The position numbers and the translations under genes are program-made. A DNA stretch of 64,000 nt. It comes from Daphnia carinata. Its lineage: Eukaryota > Arthropoda > Branchiopoda > Diplostraca > Daphniidae. Of the stretch, positions 47,565 through 57,737 are shown piece by piece. How positions within the stretch are numbered: the stretch's first letter is position 1; each line of letters begins with the position of its first letter. The DNA lies in contig NC_081338.1 in the NCBI RefSeq assembly GCF_022539665.2, positions 4,277,679 to 4,341,678 on the forward strand. Direction: 5' to 3'. The notes beneath the pieces are model-generated. The model searched no databases. It was given only the letters and a program-made list of their open reading frames with translations, and had not been told where the DNA came from.

Positions 47565-49324
47565 CCGGTCATCAGTGCAATAATGTTTAGAAATTTATCC
47601 TACTTATCTTTCATAAGAAAACTTTACGTAGCCAGAGAAAAAAATTGCAAAATTTTTCATTTTAAAAATTCGCAATAATTCCAGTTCAGTACTGCCAAGA
47701 ACTTTAATAGCCTTTCCGTTTTTCCTTGTCACCATTTTTGTTCAGTTTATTTTAGATGACAACATAATGTGCTTAGATCACTAACTAATAGCCAATTCTG
47801 TTATTTCCTACTTATAAATGCCTAATTTCTTTCACCTTTTTGTTTAGGATTTGCATGTGATATTTCATTTGTTTCTCTAAACACCAAATTGAAACACTTG
47901 TTTCTAAAAACACAGTTAAAAACACATCAGACGGCTAATTTCTCTGATGGCTTTTAATCTAAAGTTTTTGAATTTGTCTGAATTTCTTATGGTTCATATG
48001 GCAAGTGTTATCAAACTTGTTAAATAGGGTTTGTTCGGTTAGCAGACAAATTCAGTCGTAAGGAACTGTCTAAATCCGTGAGAAAAACAACATTTTATTT
48101 ATCTTATCAATTTAATATCATTGATATGAAAATGTCTAAGAGTCGTGCGACAAGGTAATCCCTAGGAAAACAAACTATACCCAATTCCCTATATTAAAAA
48201 TATTGCCAGTTCTTTACTTGTTTTGGAAAACACAACCAAATTCTTTATTTGTAGTAACAAAATAGTTTTCTAATCAGTTAGAACAAGTTTGTGGTTCTTT
48301 TTTTAGTTTCACTTCTGTGAAACGTAGGATTGCAGAGAGCTCCAAGACAATATGCAAATCCAACGTCAGCAGCTGTCGGTATATACGAAATTACAAAATA
48401 ATTGTGTTGATGTTCCTAATTTTCCACTTTTTAATATCCCACAGGAATTTATTTAATGGACAAAAAATGGATTTATTAAATTCCGGATTATTGTTTAAAA
48501 AAAAAACCACTGATGTTCTTCGCAAAATTTGTGCAAGGAAGTAAGAAAAATTATTCCTTGTAGGCAATTAGGTTTCCATTACTGTTAATCGACTTACTTT
48601 TTCATGTTAATTAGGACTAACTCCACGTATCCGTTATTCAGAAGGTGCATTTCCGCTACTCACTAGCAAATTGGAAAGTCAGAGAAAGTCGGAAGTGTTA
48701 AAGTCGGACAGGCAAATAAATTATGGACAGTAATTGGTTCAAGTCTGGCATCTGTTGTCATTCAAAACGAGGGAGATAAATCAACTTCCAGCTCGAACTG
48801 TTAACTGGTTTGGCTGGAAGCCGCAAGGCTCCCGTCCTCGCAGATCTCGTGTTCATCCACAACCGGTTTCCCCAAATCCAAATCGACGACCTAGACTGAG
48901 TGAAACCCTACGTGAGTTGTATCTTCCTCGTGTTTCGTTCAGACAGTTAATATATAGTTAACGTTGTTGTTCGACAGGAAGGATGAATGTTTACCTCCAT
49001 TTTACTTTGCATGTTTTGCAAAGTGTTTTTCTGCGAAGAAAGCAGCTTTCTAGAAGCAAAAAAAAAATACTGTTCCATGTACCCATCAATATTTGGAACG
49101 AACGATTCTTCTGGTTCTTGCTCATCGCCAGCTGATTTACAGAAACTCGATCAGTCGTTAGAAAAAGACGATGGCTCACAACTTGTCTATCACGAAAGAT
49201 AAAGAAAGTAACTTGTTTTATCACGCGATAGTTACTGTTAACTTTCCCCCCGTTTAGCTGGTCCGACATAATTACCTGCAAGATGATCCTGTTCACCTGC
49301 TGTCATCGTTATATGGCGGTTGTG
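47565..49324. other. Intergenic, no supported gene
   Basis: A Pro/Arg-rich frame at about 48770-48961 and a Ser-rich frame to 49202 have some protein character, but no start, splice context or family I can recognise. They may be exon relics. Confidence 0.35.
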
Positions 49325-49362
49325 TATATAAAGGCTAAAAATCGGAATTAGGAATCATCAGT
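49325..49362 (+). promoter_or_regulatory. Core promoter of the cuticle gene: TATA box and initiator
   Basis: TATATAAAG at 49325-49333, then TCAGT (arthropod initiator) at 49358-49362. The putative +1 A at 49360 is 35 bp after the TATA start and 39 bp before the ATG, the standard insect/crustacean cuticle-gene layout. Confidence 0.75.
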
Positions 49363-49398
49363 TGCACAACTGCCTGCTTCCTCTAAACAGCCATCAGC

Positions 49399-50449
49399 AT
49401 GAAGGTAAAACAATTCTAAAATCACACATTTTCATTTCTAATTGTGTTCAATTTTGTAGTTCCTCTTCTTCGTCACTCTGCTCGTCCTCGCTGCTGCTGA
49501 TACAGATGTTGACGTTGAATATGAGGCTGTAGAATCTCAAGACACAAGACAAGTCGTCTACGTGAGTCGTTTTGCTTCTATTATTGGATAGTTAACATGA
49601 CAAATGCTAATTATTAATTTTTCAAAATAGCCACCTCAGCCCTACAGCTATTCGTATAATGTGCTAGACGAGGACTCAAACAATGACTTTATTCATTCGG
49701 AAAATACGGATGGCAAGGTAACCACTGGTTCTTACCGAGTCTCTCTTCCAGACGGCCGGACACAGTTGGTTACCTACAGAGCAGACGAAAACGGTTACAC
49801 TGCTAATGTCGAATACGAAGGAGAAGCTCATCATCCCGATGGATACGTTGCACCGCCTACACCGTCGTTCCAAACCCCAGTTTCTGTTCCCTATGCGGCT
49901 GCAGCTTCAACAAACAAGGTCCGCGAAGTCCCAGCTTTCAAGGAAACGGCCGCTTCAGCTGACAAGGAACCTGCGGCATCCAATATCAAGACAAGTGATG
50001 AACCGGCCTATAAGGAAACTGCTGCTTCGGCCACCAAGACTCGTGATGCTCCATCCTACAAAGAGGCTGCCTCGAATTCTGTAAAGGAATCTGCTGCGCC
50101 GGCCTACAATCCACCTTCATCACCATCTTATCAAACCCCTGCTCCAGTAGCCTATCAGCCCACTGCCGCACCAGTGGCGTACAGTCCTCCGTCTCCACCA
50201 GCTTACAGCTTTCCTGCCCCAGCTGCATACAATCCTCCTCCTCCCCCAGCTTACAGCTCTCCATCTCCTCCATCTCCTCCATCTTACCAAAGTCCTACTC
50301 CGTCAGCGTACCAACCTTCTGCCTACAAACCAGTAGCCTATAGGTCTCCTTCTCCTGTGGCCTACAGAGGTCCCTCTGCCCCAGGATACAGGCCTTCAAC
50401 GTATGGCTTTACTCCAATCGGACCTACTCCTCTCGCCTACAGAGGCTAA
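49399..50449 (+). CDS. Cuticle protein, Rebers-Riddiford chitin-binding (RR-1-like)
   Basis: Three exons (49399-49404, 49460-49561, 49631-50449) give 308 residues. Exon 1 encodes only Met-Lys, typical of arthropod cuticle genes, and exon 2 completes the signal peptide (MKFLFFVTLLVLAAA). The RR chitin-binding consensus begins around YSYSYNVLDE, with GKVTTGSYRVSLPDGRTQLV and TYRADENGYTANVEYEGEA. Aromatic and Gly positions fit the extended RR domain; the form is closer to RR-1 (flexible cuticle). The C-terminal 190 residues are low complexity: Ala/Lys/Glu-rich repeats ending PAYKETAAS, then a Pro-rich section with recurring AY/SY-xxPxP units that may be cross-linked through tyrosine. It is secreted and binds chitin in the exoskeleton. 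Confidence 0.93.
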
Positions 50450-52513
50450 ACGAATCAGCATCTTCTATTGCACCCGCCCTGCTGGTCATGCTGTGTGCTT
50501 CAATTTCTAATTCAATGTCAACGTAATGTATAATAACGTTGAAATCAATACACGTAAGATAGATTCAGTTCAAAGCTTAGACATGTTTTAATATTTTATC
50601 TTTAGTAACCGAATTGTAGCGAATGGGATTACTTAGGCCTTACAAAGCCTTGTCCGTAATTTCGCAACATTTAACCTATTATTTGCTAGAGGTGACTGGA
50701 GTGTTGTTTATTTATTCAGAGATGGGCCAACAGATAGCAGAAGCCTAAATTTTGTTTATCAGTTATTAGTCGTGGGGTTATAGTAACATTTGTCTGTTTA
50801 CGGGCAACAAATCAATGGTTTGTAGATATCTTTTTTCAGTTTATCATTTCTGTTATTTTCCACCGTAACTGTTTGTTGAAATGTGAACGTATCAAGACTC
50901 GTATAAGCAACGTCTATGGATGGAGGCTGACTGTTCTGCAGGGCTTTTGGATTACAGGAAAAATGCAGAGTTGCCAAGTGATCGAACTTGGAAAAATTAA
51001 TGTACGAATGGCAAAAAAACTATTTTAAAATTTTATTTAATCTTTTCCGGGAATTAAGAGATATTATTTTATGTAGCAAGTGATATCAGCATTTCAAATA
51101 ATCCAATATCTGTATCCTGGTAAATGGCAACATCTTTTACTGTGGAGAGCACATGTCATTGATGGGATAGGGTGCAGTGCAGTTGGGGGTTAGTTTGGCG
51201 CCCGGGTTGCAATTGACATTTTCTTTGTTGATGTCTTAACATTTTAAATAACTTGAAAATGTGTCCAACTATACCGTTAGGAAACAGTTTATTGCCCTTT
51301 CTTGTGCTGTATTGAAACCTATTGGGCTACCAAATACGCGAATTGTTTTTCTTTCGTTAAAAGCAATTATGATCCAATTCTCGTGATTCATTTCGAGTTC
51401 TGTGATGTGTTTAAGAAGCAAAAAAAAAAGGTGGAACATGGCAAGTGTTTTGAGGTTGCTCATAAAATGGTGAATGAGCAGCACAAACAGCAATCATCAC
51501 CCATCAGGGACATCCCTATTAAAATGTAGGGAATCATTACTGTACAGTAATAACAATATATACAATGATTTTTGATGGACGTAAAAAAGATGCAACTTAC
51601 AAATATTTATATTTATTCCTTAAGGCATCCTCAAAGGTACGTCTGCAGTTGGATGGAATAGGGCAATGTGCAGCAAAAATCATTGGGCGTTAGGTAAGGA
51701 GATCAAACAGTTATTTCCTATATTTTGTGGGAACCAACTGGCACTGCCCAATGAACTGTAATTAAGTTGATCAGAGATTTTTTATTCTTTCTGAATAAGG
51801 TTGCTAGCCTTCAGCTTCTACATATATTTTGTTTTCAAAATCTTTTTGTGTTCCCTTGTTTAAACTTGTACTCTAGTCTCCATTTCCATTATCCGGTAAA
51901 GGTAGCCTTAGATTTGTCTAGGTTGATCAGCGATTCGTTTTATTTGCTTTCTATTTCCGCCTTCTATCACAAATGACACGTGTAGCGAATGTTTAAGGCC
52001 ATCTGCTATTCAACAAATCGAAAGGAAAAATAGCGGTTTCTGTGCTAGGGGTTGAAAGTTTTAAGACATATTGACAAACGCTACCACCGTTGTCAACACG
52101 TTTGGCTTTAAAAAATTCGTTGTACCGGACTCAAACTGTGTTCACATGTTGTTCTCTAGATGTTCAGATGAACTATTGACATTCGAATTTGTTTGTTTAG
52201 CGGGAAAGCCATGTTTGCCTCGTCAATAACAGATGGCGCGCTCGGCAGGCCTTTGCGTCAGCTGCCATTTTTTTGTTTTACGTTCTAATGTAGAAATTTT
52301 TCATTTCTTTCATAAATAATACTAATATACTTATTGGTAATGTATTATCGAACATGAGTTGTTTTGTCTACCGTAAGAGGCACCTTAAAAATTGGTATTA
52401 CGAAGATTTAGTTACTTTGTTTTCTTGTTTGAACGAATTTCCGAGTTGCAACGGCATCAACACAGTTTTGAGTCAACAGACAGTTATATAGGGGACAAAA
52501 TCATTGTATCGGT
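50450..52513. other. Intergenic; U2 promoter at the right end
   Basis: No protein-like frame. The last 80 bp must hold the U2 promoter. A sequence at about 52436-52455 (GAATTTCCGAGTTGCAACGG) sits where an insect-type PSEA element would be expected, and a TATATA lies at 52486; neither assignment is firm. Confidence 0.35.
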
Positions 52514-52701
52514 ATCGCTTCTCGGCCTTTTGGCTAAGATCAAAGTGTAGTATCTGTTCTTATCAGCTTAATATCTGATACGGGTTCAAATGGACCCCAG
52601 AATATTAAACTGATTTTTGAAAATCGGCGGGAACAATTTGCTTGCAAATTCCCCGCCACGAGTTGACCTGGTATTGCAGTACCTCCAGGATCGGCTCACC
52701 C
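52514..52701 (+). ncRNA. U2: U2 spliceosomal snRNA, intact
   Basis: Starts ATCGCTTCTCGGCCTTTTGG, the invariant U2 5' end. The branch-point recognition sequence GTAGTA is at nt 34-39, followed by stem IIa (CTTATCAGCTTAATATCTGATA), stem IIb, the Sm site (GATTTTTGA) and the conserved 3' stem-loop IV (GACCTGGTATTGCAGTACCTCCAGG). About 188 nt, normal for U2. It base-pairs with intron branch sites in the major spliceosome. The sequence shows no defect, so this copy is probably functional. Its nt 39 onward and its 3' flank are duplicated on the far side of the adjoining retrotransposon. Confidence 0.96.
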
Positions 52702-53287
52702 TCTCTGAGGGGTATTACTTGAATTAAAGATTAAAATTGTACCGTCTTGTAAACAATTGTTCCTGCTTGAATTGTATTATAGGACAAGTATTGTGATGCA
52801 ATCATTTTGTTTCCCTTTGTTAATAGTCATCGGTAAACAGCGAGTAACTATTTCTTTATACCACATTGATTCTCGCAACATTTGTACTCGAGAAAGACTG
52901 CCTTGTTTGCATTTAATCCTTCCCACCATAGTCTTCTATACTTTCCTGGGCGACTGAGGGTCTTGAACATATATTCTTTCTCCGACGAATAAAGTTTGTT
53001 GTTGAGGTTAAAAGTGAAAAGTAAAAATACGTTGTGCCTTCTGCTTCGAATAATGGAAGTTAACACGGCGTTCTTCGAATAACGGAAGTTAACACAGCGT
53101 TTTTCGAATAACGGAAGTTAACACAGCGTTTTTCGAATAACGGAAGTTAACACAGCGTTTTTCGAATAATGGAAGGTAACACAGCGTTTTTGAATCGCGC
53201 TAGTTGTGGAAATAAAAACAGTTCTTTTAGCTGTTGTTTTGGGGACCACATAAAATTTGGGAGCAACAAATAAAGATTCAAAAATAA
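52552..53287 (+). repeat. 736-bp direct repeat, left copy
   Basis: Identical, as far as I could compare by eye, to 56991-57726 (constant offset 4,439). It runs from U2 nt 39 through the U2 3' flank to CAAAAATAA. The repeat ends are exactly the ends of the inserted element. Confidence 0.93.
53045..53189 (+). repeat. 29-bp minisatellite, 5 copies
   Basis: Unit TTCGAATAACGGAAGTTAAC plus 9 further bases, starting at 53045, 53074, 53103, 53132 and 53161. First and last units carry small differences (AATAATGG, GGTAAC). The same five units with the same variants recur at 57484-57628. Confidence 0.9.
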
Positions 53288-56200
53288 TCTAAAGTCTCTC
53301 TCTGCCCAAGTGGTAGATATGGTTCAAAAACCCATATTAAAAATGCCGTCGATCACTTAAAATCAAAGCATGGTCTGACCGTCATCACTAACTTTTATTG
53401 CCAATCGTGCAATCATATTTGTGAAGAACGAGTCAGAGCCAAAAGACACCACGCGGTATGCGACGAAGCATGTAGCGTAGATAGTAGTAGCGATGAAAGC
53501 ATTTCCATAGAGCAATCAGAAATTGCAGGGGAGGATCTCATCCTTCCCTATCCTTGTGGAAACTGTAGATGTCCACTTTGCCGTTGGTCTACAACGGCCC
53601 GGGGAACAGTGGCAGCGCAATCTATCGAACACCACGTAGCGCGCGAACATGGTTTGTCCACTAAACGGAAATGGAAATGCAGAGCGTGCAACGTCATACT
53701 ACAAGGTCATGCCATGAGAGAGCACTTTAAAATCCATAGTTCCCAACAACCAACCACGCCCACCTCACCCACAGCCTCTAGCACCCCATTTCCAACTGCC
53801 CATTCACCAAACGTAACACAGTCACCCATCCTTGCTCACCTCGCCAACCCATCACCTAACGTACATAGTCACGAACCCAATCTGGATCCCCCACCAGAAT
53901 CCCGCGTCCAAACACCCTATCCAAACGCAACACCCTCTAGTTCCCCAGCTTCAACCCCTAACTCTAGTACAAACACCTCCTTCTCTTCCCCTTTATCATT
54001 CACGAGCCAATTTGTGAACTCACCAGCCACCGTCGACATAGTGGGAACAGAAGACGAGTTTAGGGGGTTGTGGGCATCGAAGATAGAATTGTGCACCACT
54101 TTAGAGGGTCTTGATTCCCTTCTCAACGAATGCACAACGGAGTGGCTGAGACTGGCAACGAATCCAGAAGACACGATTCCAGCTCCGAGAAGACCAAGAG
54201 CTACAACAGAGAGAACAAGAAGTAAGCGTAATCAAAACCGACAACAACAGAAAATCAGGCGCTCAGGAAAAAAGGAAGCGGCGAAAAAGGGCAAACTGCA
54301 ACGCCTCTACTCGCTTTACCCTCGCAAAGCTGTCAGGAAGATATTAGAGGAGCAATCCATTGGCTACACGGGAACCAAGGATTCGGCTGCCGCATTCCTC
54401 AGATCAACGTACTCGCAAGAACCACCACCAACTGAACAGATCAACTTCGCCAAGACTCACTTTGATGAATGCAAATGGCAAAACCCGACTCAAGAGGAAC
54501 TCGAAATTCTTTCCTCGCCCCCTAGTCCAGAGGAAATCAAGCTCAAACTCGGCAAAGCTTGCAACACAGCGCCTGGACGAGATGGCCTGGAATACAGACA
54601 CCTACGTGCTCTGGATGCGAGCGGCCATCTCTTAGCTGTTATCTACCGCTCCGTATGGATTTATGGGATTCCATCCTGCTGGAAAACATCAAAGACAGTC
54701 CCCATATACAAGAAAGGCGACTCGTCAGAGTATGGGAACTTCCGGCCAATATCTCTTCTGCCAACCATGTACAAGATCTTCTCAGGAATACTCTCCTCAA
54801 GAATAATGGCCACGGCAACGAAACTAGGATGGATGTCACCAGAGCAAAAAGGGTTTCTTCCAGGTGTCAGGGGCATCCAGGAACACACACATCTCCTTCA
54901 CACTGTTATCGAACAGGCGAAACAGTCAAAGAGGGAGATGGTGATTGCCTGGTTGGACCTCTCAAATGCTTTTGGATCGATCCCTCACCCGATTCTAAAT
55001 TGTCTGTTTCAGAGTCTACCACTGCCAGCTCAGCTCCGTCGCATCCTCAGCGACATCTACTTGAACAACGTTATGGAGTTTGCTGTCGGGCAAGAGTCTG
55101 TTCAGATTCATCCAACGGCTGGTGTTCGACAGGGCGACCCACTAAGCAGCGTAGTGTTCAACTTGGCAGCTGAACCAATCATCCGGACAGCGAAATCCCA
55201 TAACACCGGATTCACAGCCTTTGGAGCGAGGATCTCGACCACTGCTTATGCGGACGACATCGCCATTGTAGGATCATCAGTCTCGGAAACGCAGAGAACT
55301 CTCAACGCCATAGAGAACACGGCAACCTCGCTAGGCTTGAAGTTTAATCCAGGTAAGTGCACGTCCTTAACACTTACTAATGGAAAATCTGTTACAGGCA
55401 ATCGACTGAAAATTGGACAAGCCGAAATTAGACCATTGGCAGAAGAAGAGCAAGAGGACTACCTAGGAACACCTTTAGGCGCTCGACTTACCTTCCGTCC
55501 AACAACTTCCCTACTAGACAACTTAATCAAAGTAGCAGATTCCGGTTTAGCTCCCTGGCAGAAGTTAGAAGTCTACAGGAGTTGCCTTCTGCCTTCGCTG
55601 TCTCACCACCTAGCGTCTGGCAGGGTGGAAAAGGGTGCTCTCTTCGACCTTGATGTCGCATGCAGAGATTTTTTACGTAGAGTTGCGAACGTCCCAATAT
55701 CATCTAACACGGCCTTTTTCTATGCAGACAGAAGGGTTGGGGGACTTGGAATGCTTCCTCTGACCGAGGAAGCCGATATCTGGACCATTGCCAGGGCAAT
55801 GCAGCTCCTGGATAGCGAAGACGAGTCCGTCAGCCAAGTGGCTATGGCACAACTTGAAGAGACCATCCGTCTGGGATACGGAAGGAGAGAAGTACCATTC
55901 CCCATACCAATTAATGAATTCTTGGCAGGGTCAATGGACAAAGGTCTTGGTGCCATAAGACATGGAGGATCATCCATGAACCTCTGGACGCGTTCGAGGA
56001 GGGCAGCTGGCCACTTAAAGAGGATCAAGATTGATGTATCCGGGGAACAATACTCCAAAATCATCGCCGATGACATCTCTTGTATCTCCCTAAAAGCAGT
56101 CAGAGGACTCAGAACCGCCCTTAGAGGAAGATGGACATCCAGGCTACTGTCGGAACAACAAGGAAAAGTCGCGACAGGACTTGCACTCGACATGGCAAAG

Positions 56201-56872
56201 GACACGGCAGCACTCATCTCTTGCAGAACACCCCTAACGTTTCAAGAATGGCACTACCTCCACCAAGCCAGACTCGGAAGACTACCAGTCAGAGGGTGTC
56301 CAGGATCTAAGTCCACAGTCAAGACATGTCGTCTTGGTTGTGGCAAATTGGAAACAACAGACCATGTCGTCTGTTGTTGCCAAGTCAACTCAGCTCTGTC
56401 AATTAATAGACACAACTCTATTCTAGATCTTATGGTGACAGAGGCGGAGGCACATGGCCACTCCGTCTCTGTAAATCGGGCAGTTGACTCCTCTGGAATG
56501 CGACCGGACATCGTAGTAACCTCGACGAATCCTGCCATCATCATTGACGTAACGGTGCCTCTAAGCAGCGCAGAAGGGTTAGAGAAGGCCAGGGATAAGA
56601 AGATAGAGAAGTACAAACACCTCGGCTCTGTACTTCCTCTAGTCGTTGGCTCACTCGGGTCTTGGCTACCGAGCAACGACGCAATATCCCTAGCCCTGAG
56701 CATCCCTGGAAGACGGTGGAACCACCTGAAGAGGAAGATGAAGCTCTTGGCCATACAAGGAACTACCAGAATAATAGCGAAACACTTGGCATACCAAACA
56801 GAAGAAAGCGATCCACTACCTGAAGAAGATGAAGAAACAGAAGACAACAGTCTTCTGCAACCTTCTCTTTAA
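53288..56872 (+). CDS. Retrotransposon ORF: zinc fingers, reverse transcriptase, restriction-like endonuclease (5' partial)
   Basis: 1,194 codons with no stop; the flank supplies an in-frame TAA directly before (53285-53287). N-terminal C2H2-type fingers include CPLC...HHVAREH (about 53569-53650) and CRAC...HFKIH (about 53680-53740). The first recognisable finger has lost its start, so the element is 5'-truncated inside the ORF; the first in-frame ATG is only in the last finger. A Pro/Ser/Thr-rich linker follows. RT motifs: GRDGLEYRHLRALD, FRPISLLPTMYKIFS, WLDLSNAFGSIPH, GVRQGDPLSS, and catalytic YADD (about 55248-55259). The C-terminal endonuclease shows a Cys/His knuckle (CRLGCGKLETTDHVVCCC) and the nuclease core RPDIVVTSTNPAIIIDVT (PD...D). 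Encodes the enzymes for target cleavage and first-strand synthesis. Confidence 0.95.
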   Translation, partial: SKVSLCPSGRYGSKTHIKNAVDHLKSKHGLTVITNFYCQSCNHICEERVRAKRHHAVCDEACSVDSSSDESISIEQSEIAGEDLILPYPCGNCRCPLCRWSTTARGTVAAQSIEHHVAREHGLSTKRKWKCRACNVILQGHAMREHFKIHSSQQPTTPTSPTASSTPFPTAHSPNVTQSPILAHLANPSPNVHSHEPNLDPPPESRVQTPYPNATPSSSPASTPNSSTNTSFSSPLSFTSQFVNSPATVDIVGTEDEFRGLWASKIELCTTLEGLDSLLNECTTEWLRLATNPEDTIPAPRRPRATTERTRSKRNQNRQQQKIRRSGKKEAAKKGKLQRLYSLYPRKAVRKILEEQSIGYTGTKDSAAAFLRSTYSQEPPPTEQINFAKTHFDECKWQNPTQEELEILSSPPSPEEIKLKLGKACNTAPGRDGLEYRHLRALDASGHLLAVIYRSVWIYGIPSCWKTSKTVPIYKKGDSSEYGNFRPISLLPTMYKIFSGILSSRIMATATKLGWMSPEQKGFLPGVRGIQEHTHLLHTVIEQAKQSKREMVIAWLDLSNAFGSIPHPILNCLFQSLPLPAQLRRILSDIYLNNVMEFAVGQESVQIHPTAGVRQGDPLSSVVFNLAAEPIIRTAKSHNTGFTAFGARISTTAYADDIAIVGSSVSETQRTLNAIENTATSLGLKFNPGKCTSLTLTNGKSVTGNRLKIGQAEIRPLAEEEQEDYLGTPLGARLTFRPTTSLLDNLIKVADSGLAPWQKLEVYRSCLLPSLSHHLASGRVEKGALFDLDVACRDFLRRVANVPISSNTAFFYADRRVGGLGMLPLTEEADIWTIARAMQLLDSEDESVSQVAMAQLEETIRLGYGRREVPFPIPINEFLAGSMDKGLGAIRHGGSSMNLWTRSRRAAGHLKRIKIDVSGEQYSKIIADDISCISLKAVRGLRTALRGRWTSRLLSEQQGKVATGLALDMAKDTAALISCRTPLTFQEWHYLHQARLGRLPVRGCPGSKSTVKTCRLGCGKLETTDHVVCCCQVNSALSINRHNSILDLMVTEAEAHGHSVSVNRAVDSSGMRPDIVVTSTNPAIIIDVTVPLSSAEGLEKARDKKIEKYKHLGSVLPLVVGSLGSWLPSNDAISLALSIPGRRWNHLKRKMKLLAIQGTTRIIAKHLAYQTEESDPLPEEDEETEDNSLLQPSL

Positions 56873-56990
56873 GGGTTTTTAACGTAGCGTTGACACGTCG
56901 TCTCGCGAACTTTTTCCCCTTACATATACATGTAAAAAGAACACTGTATATAACTTTATTCCCAGTCCGATGGAAAATACAATGCATAAA
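53288..56990 (+). mobile_element. RLE-type non-LTR retrotransposon inserted at U2 snRNA (Utopia/R2-like), 5'-truncated
   Basis: A 3,703-bp insertion bounded by 736-bp direct repeats. It is one open frame from its first base to 56872, then a 118-bp 3' UTR ending in a short A run at the junction with U2 nt 39. No LTRs or terminal inverted repeats. The ORF has zinc fingers, reverse transcriptase and a restriction-like endonuclease, the R2/NeSL/Utopia class, which inserts by target-primed reverse transcription. Elements of the Utopia lineage are known to target U2 genes; membership is inferred from target plus architecture. The lack of frame damage and the matching repeats suggest recent insertion. 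Confidence 0.9.
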
Positions 56991-57140
56991 ATCTGTTCTT
57001 ATCAGCTTAATATCTGATACGGGTTCAAATGGACCCCAGAATATTAAACTGATTTTTGAAAATCGGCGGGAACAATTTGCTTGCAAATTCCCCGCCACGA
57101 GTTGACCTGGTATTGCAGTACCTCCAGGATCGGCTCACCC
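56991..57140 (+). pseudogene. U2: U2 snRNA, 5'-truncated copy
   Basis: Begins ATCTGTTCTTATCAGC (U2 nt 39) immediately after the retrotransposon's 3' end. Stem IIa onward is intact, but the first 38 nt are absent. Confidence 0.9.
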
Positions 57141-57726
57141 TCTCTGAGGGGTATTACTTGAATTAAAGATTAAAATTGTACCGTCTTGTAAACAATTGTT
57201 CCTGCTTGAATTGTATTATAGGACAAGTATTGTGATGCAATCATTTTGTTTCCCTTTGTTAATAGTCATCGGTAAACAGCGAGTAACTATTTCTTTATAC
57301 CACATTGATTCTCGCAACATTTGTACTCGAGAAAGACTGCCTTGTTTGCATTTAATCCTTCCCACCATAGTCTTCTATACTTTCCTGGGCGACTGAGGGT
57401 CTTGAACATATATTCTTTCTCCGACGAATAAAGTTTGTTGTTGAGGTTAAAAGTGAAAAGTAAAAATACGTTGTGCCTTCTGCTTCGAATAATGGAAGTT
57501 AACACGGCGTTCTTCGAATAACGGAAGTTAACACAGCGTTTTTCGAATAACGGAAGTTAACACAGCGTTTTTCGAATAACGGAAGTTAACACAGCGTTTT
57601 TCGAATAATGGAAGGTAACACAGCGTTTTTGAATCGCGCTAGTTGTGGAAATAAAAACAGTTCTTTTAGCTGTTGTTTTGGGGACCACATAAAATTTGGG
57701 AGCAACAAATAAAGATTCAAAAATAA
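56991..57726 (+). repeat. 736-bp direct repeat, right copy, with 5'-truncated U2
   Basis: Matches 52552-53287. Bases 56991-57140 are U2 nt 39 to the end, lacking the 5' stem-loop and branch-point recognition sequence as well as any U2 promoter, so this is a U2 pseudogene. The 29-bp minisatellite recurs at 57484-57628. The sequence after 57726 is unique and is the original flank. Confidence 0.93.
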
Positions 57727-57737
57727 CGCAATGAAAA

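Noticed and set aside
52540-52550. Extra A in U2 (ATCAAAGTG versus vertebrate ATCAAGTG)
   Set aside because: To my knowledge insect U2 sequences have the same three A residues, so this is normal arthropod variation.
52757-57396. Identical 66-codon frames at 52757-52957 and 57196-57396
   Set aside because: They are identical because they lie in the duplicated U2 flank, not because they are a conserved gene.
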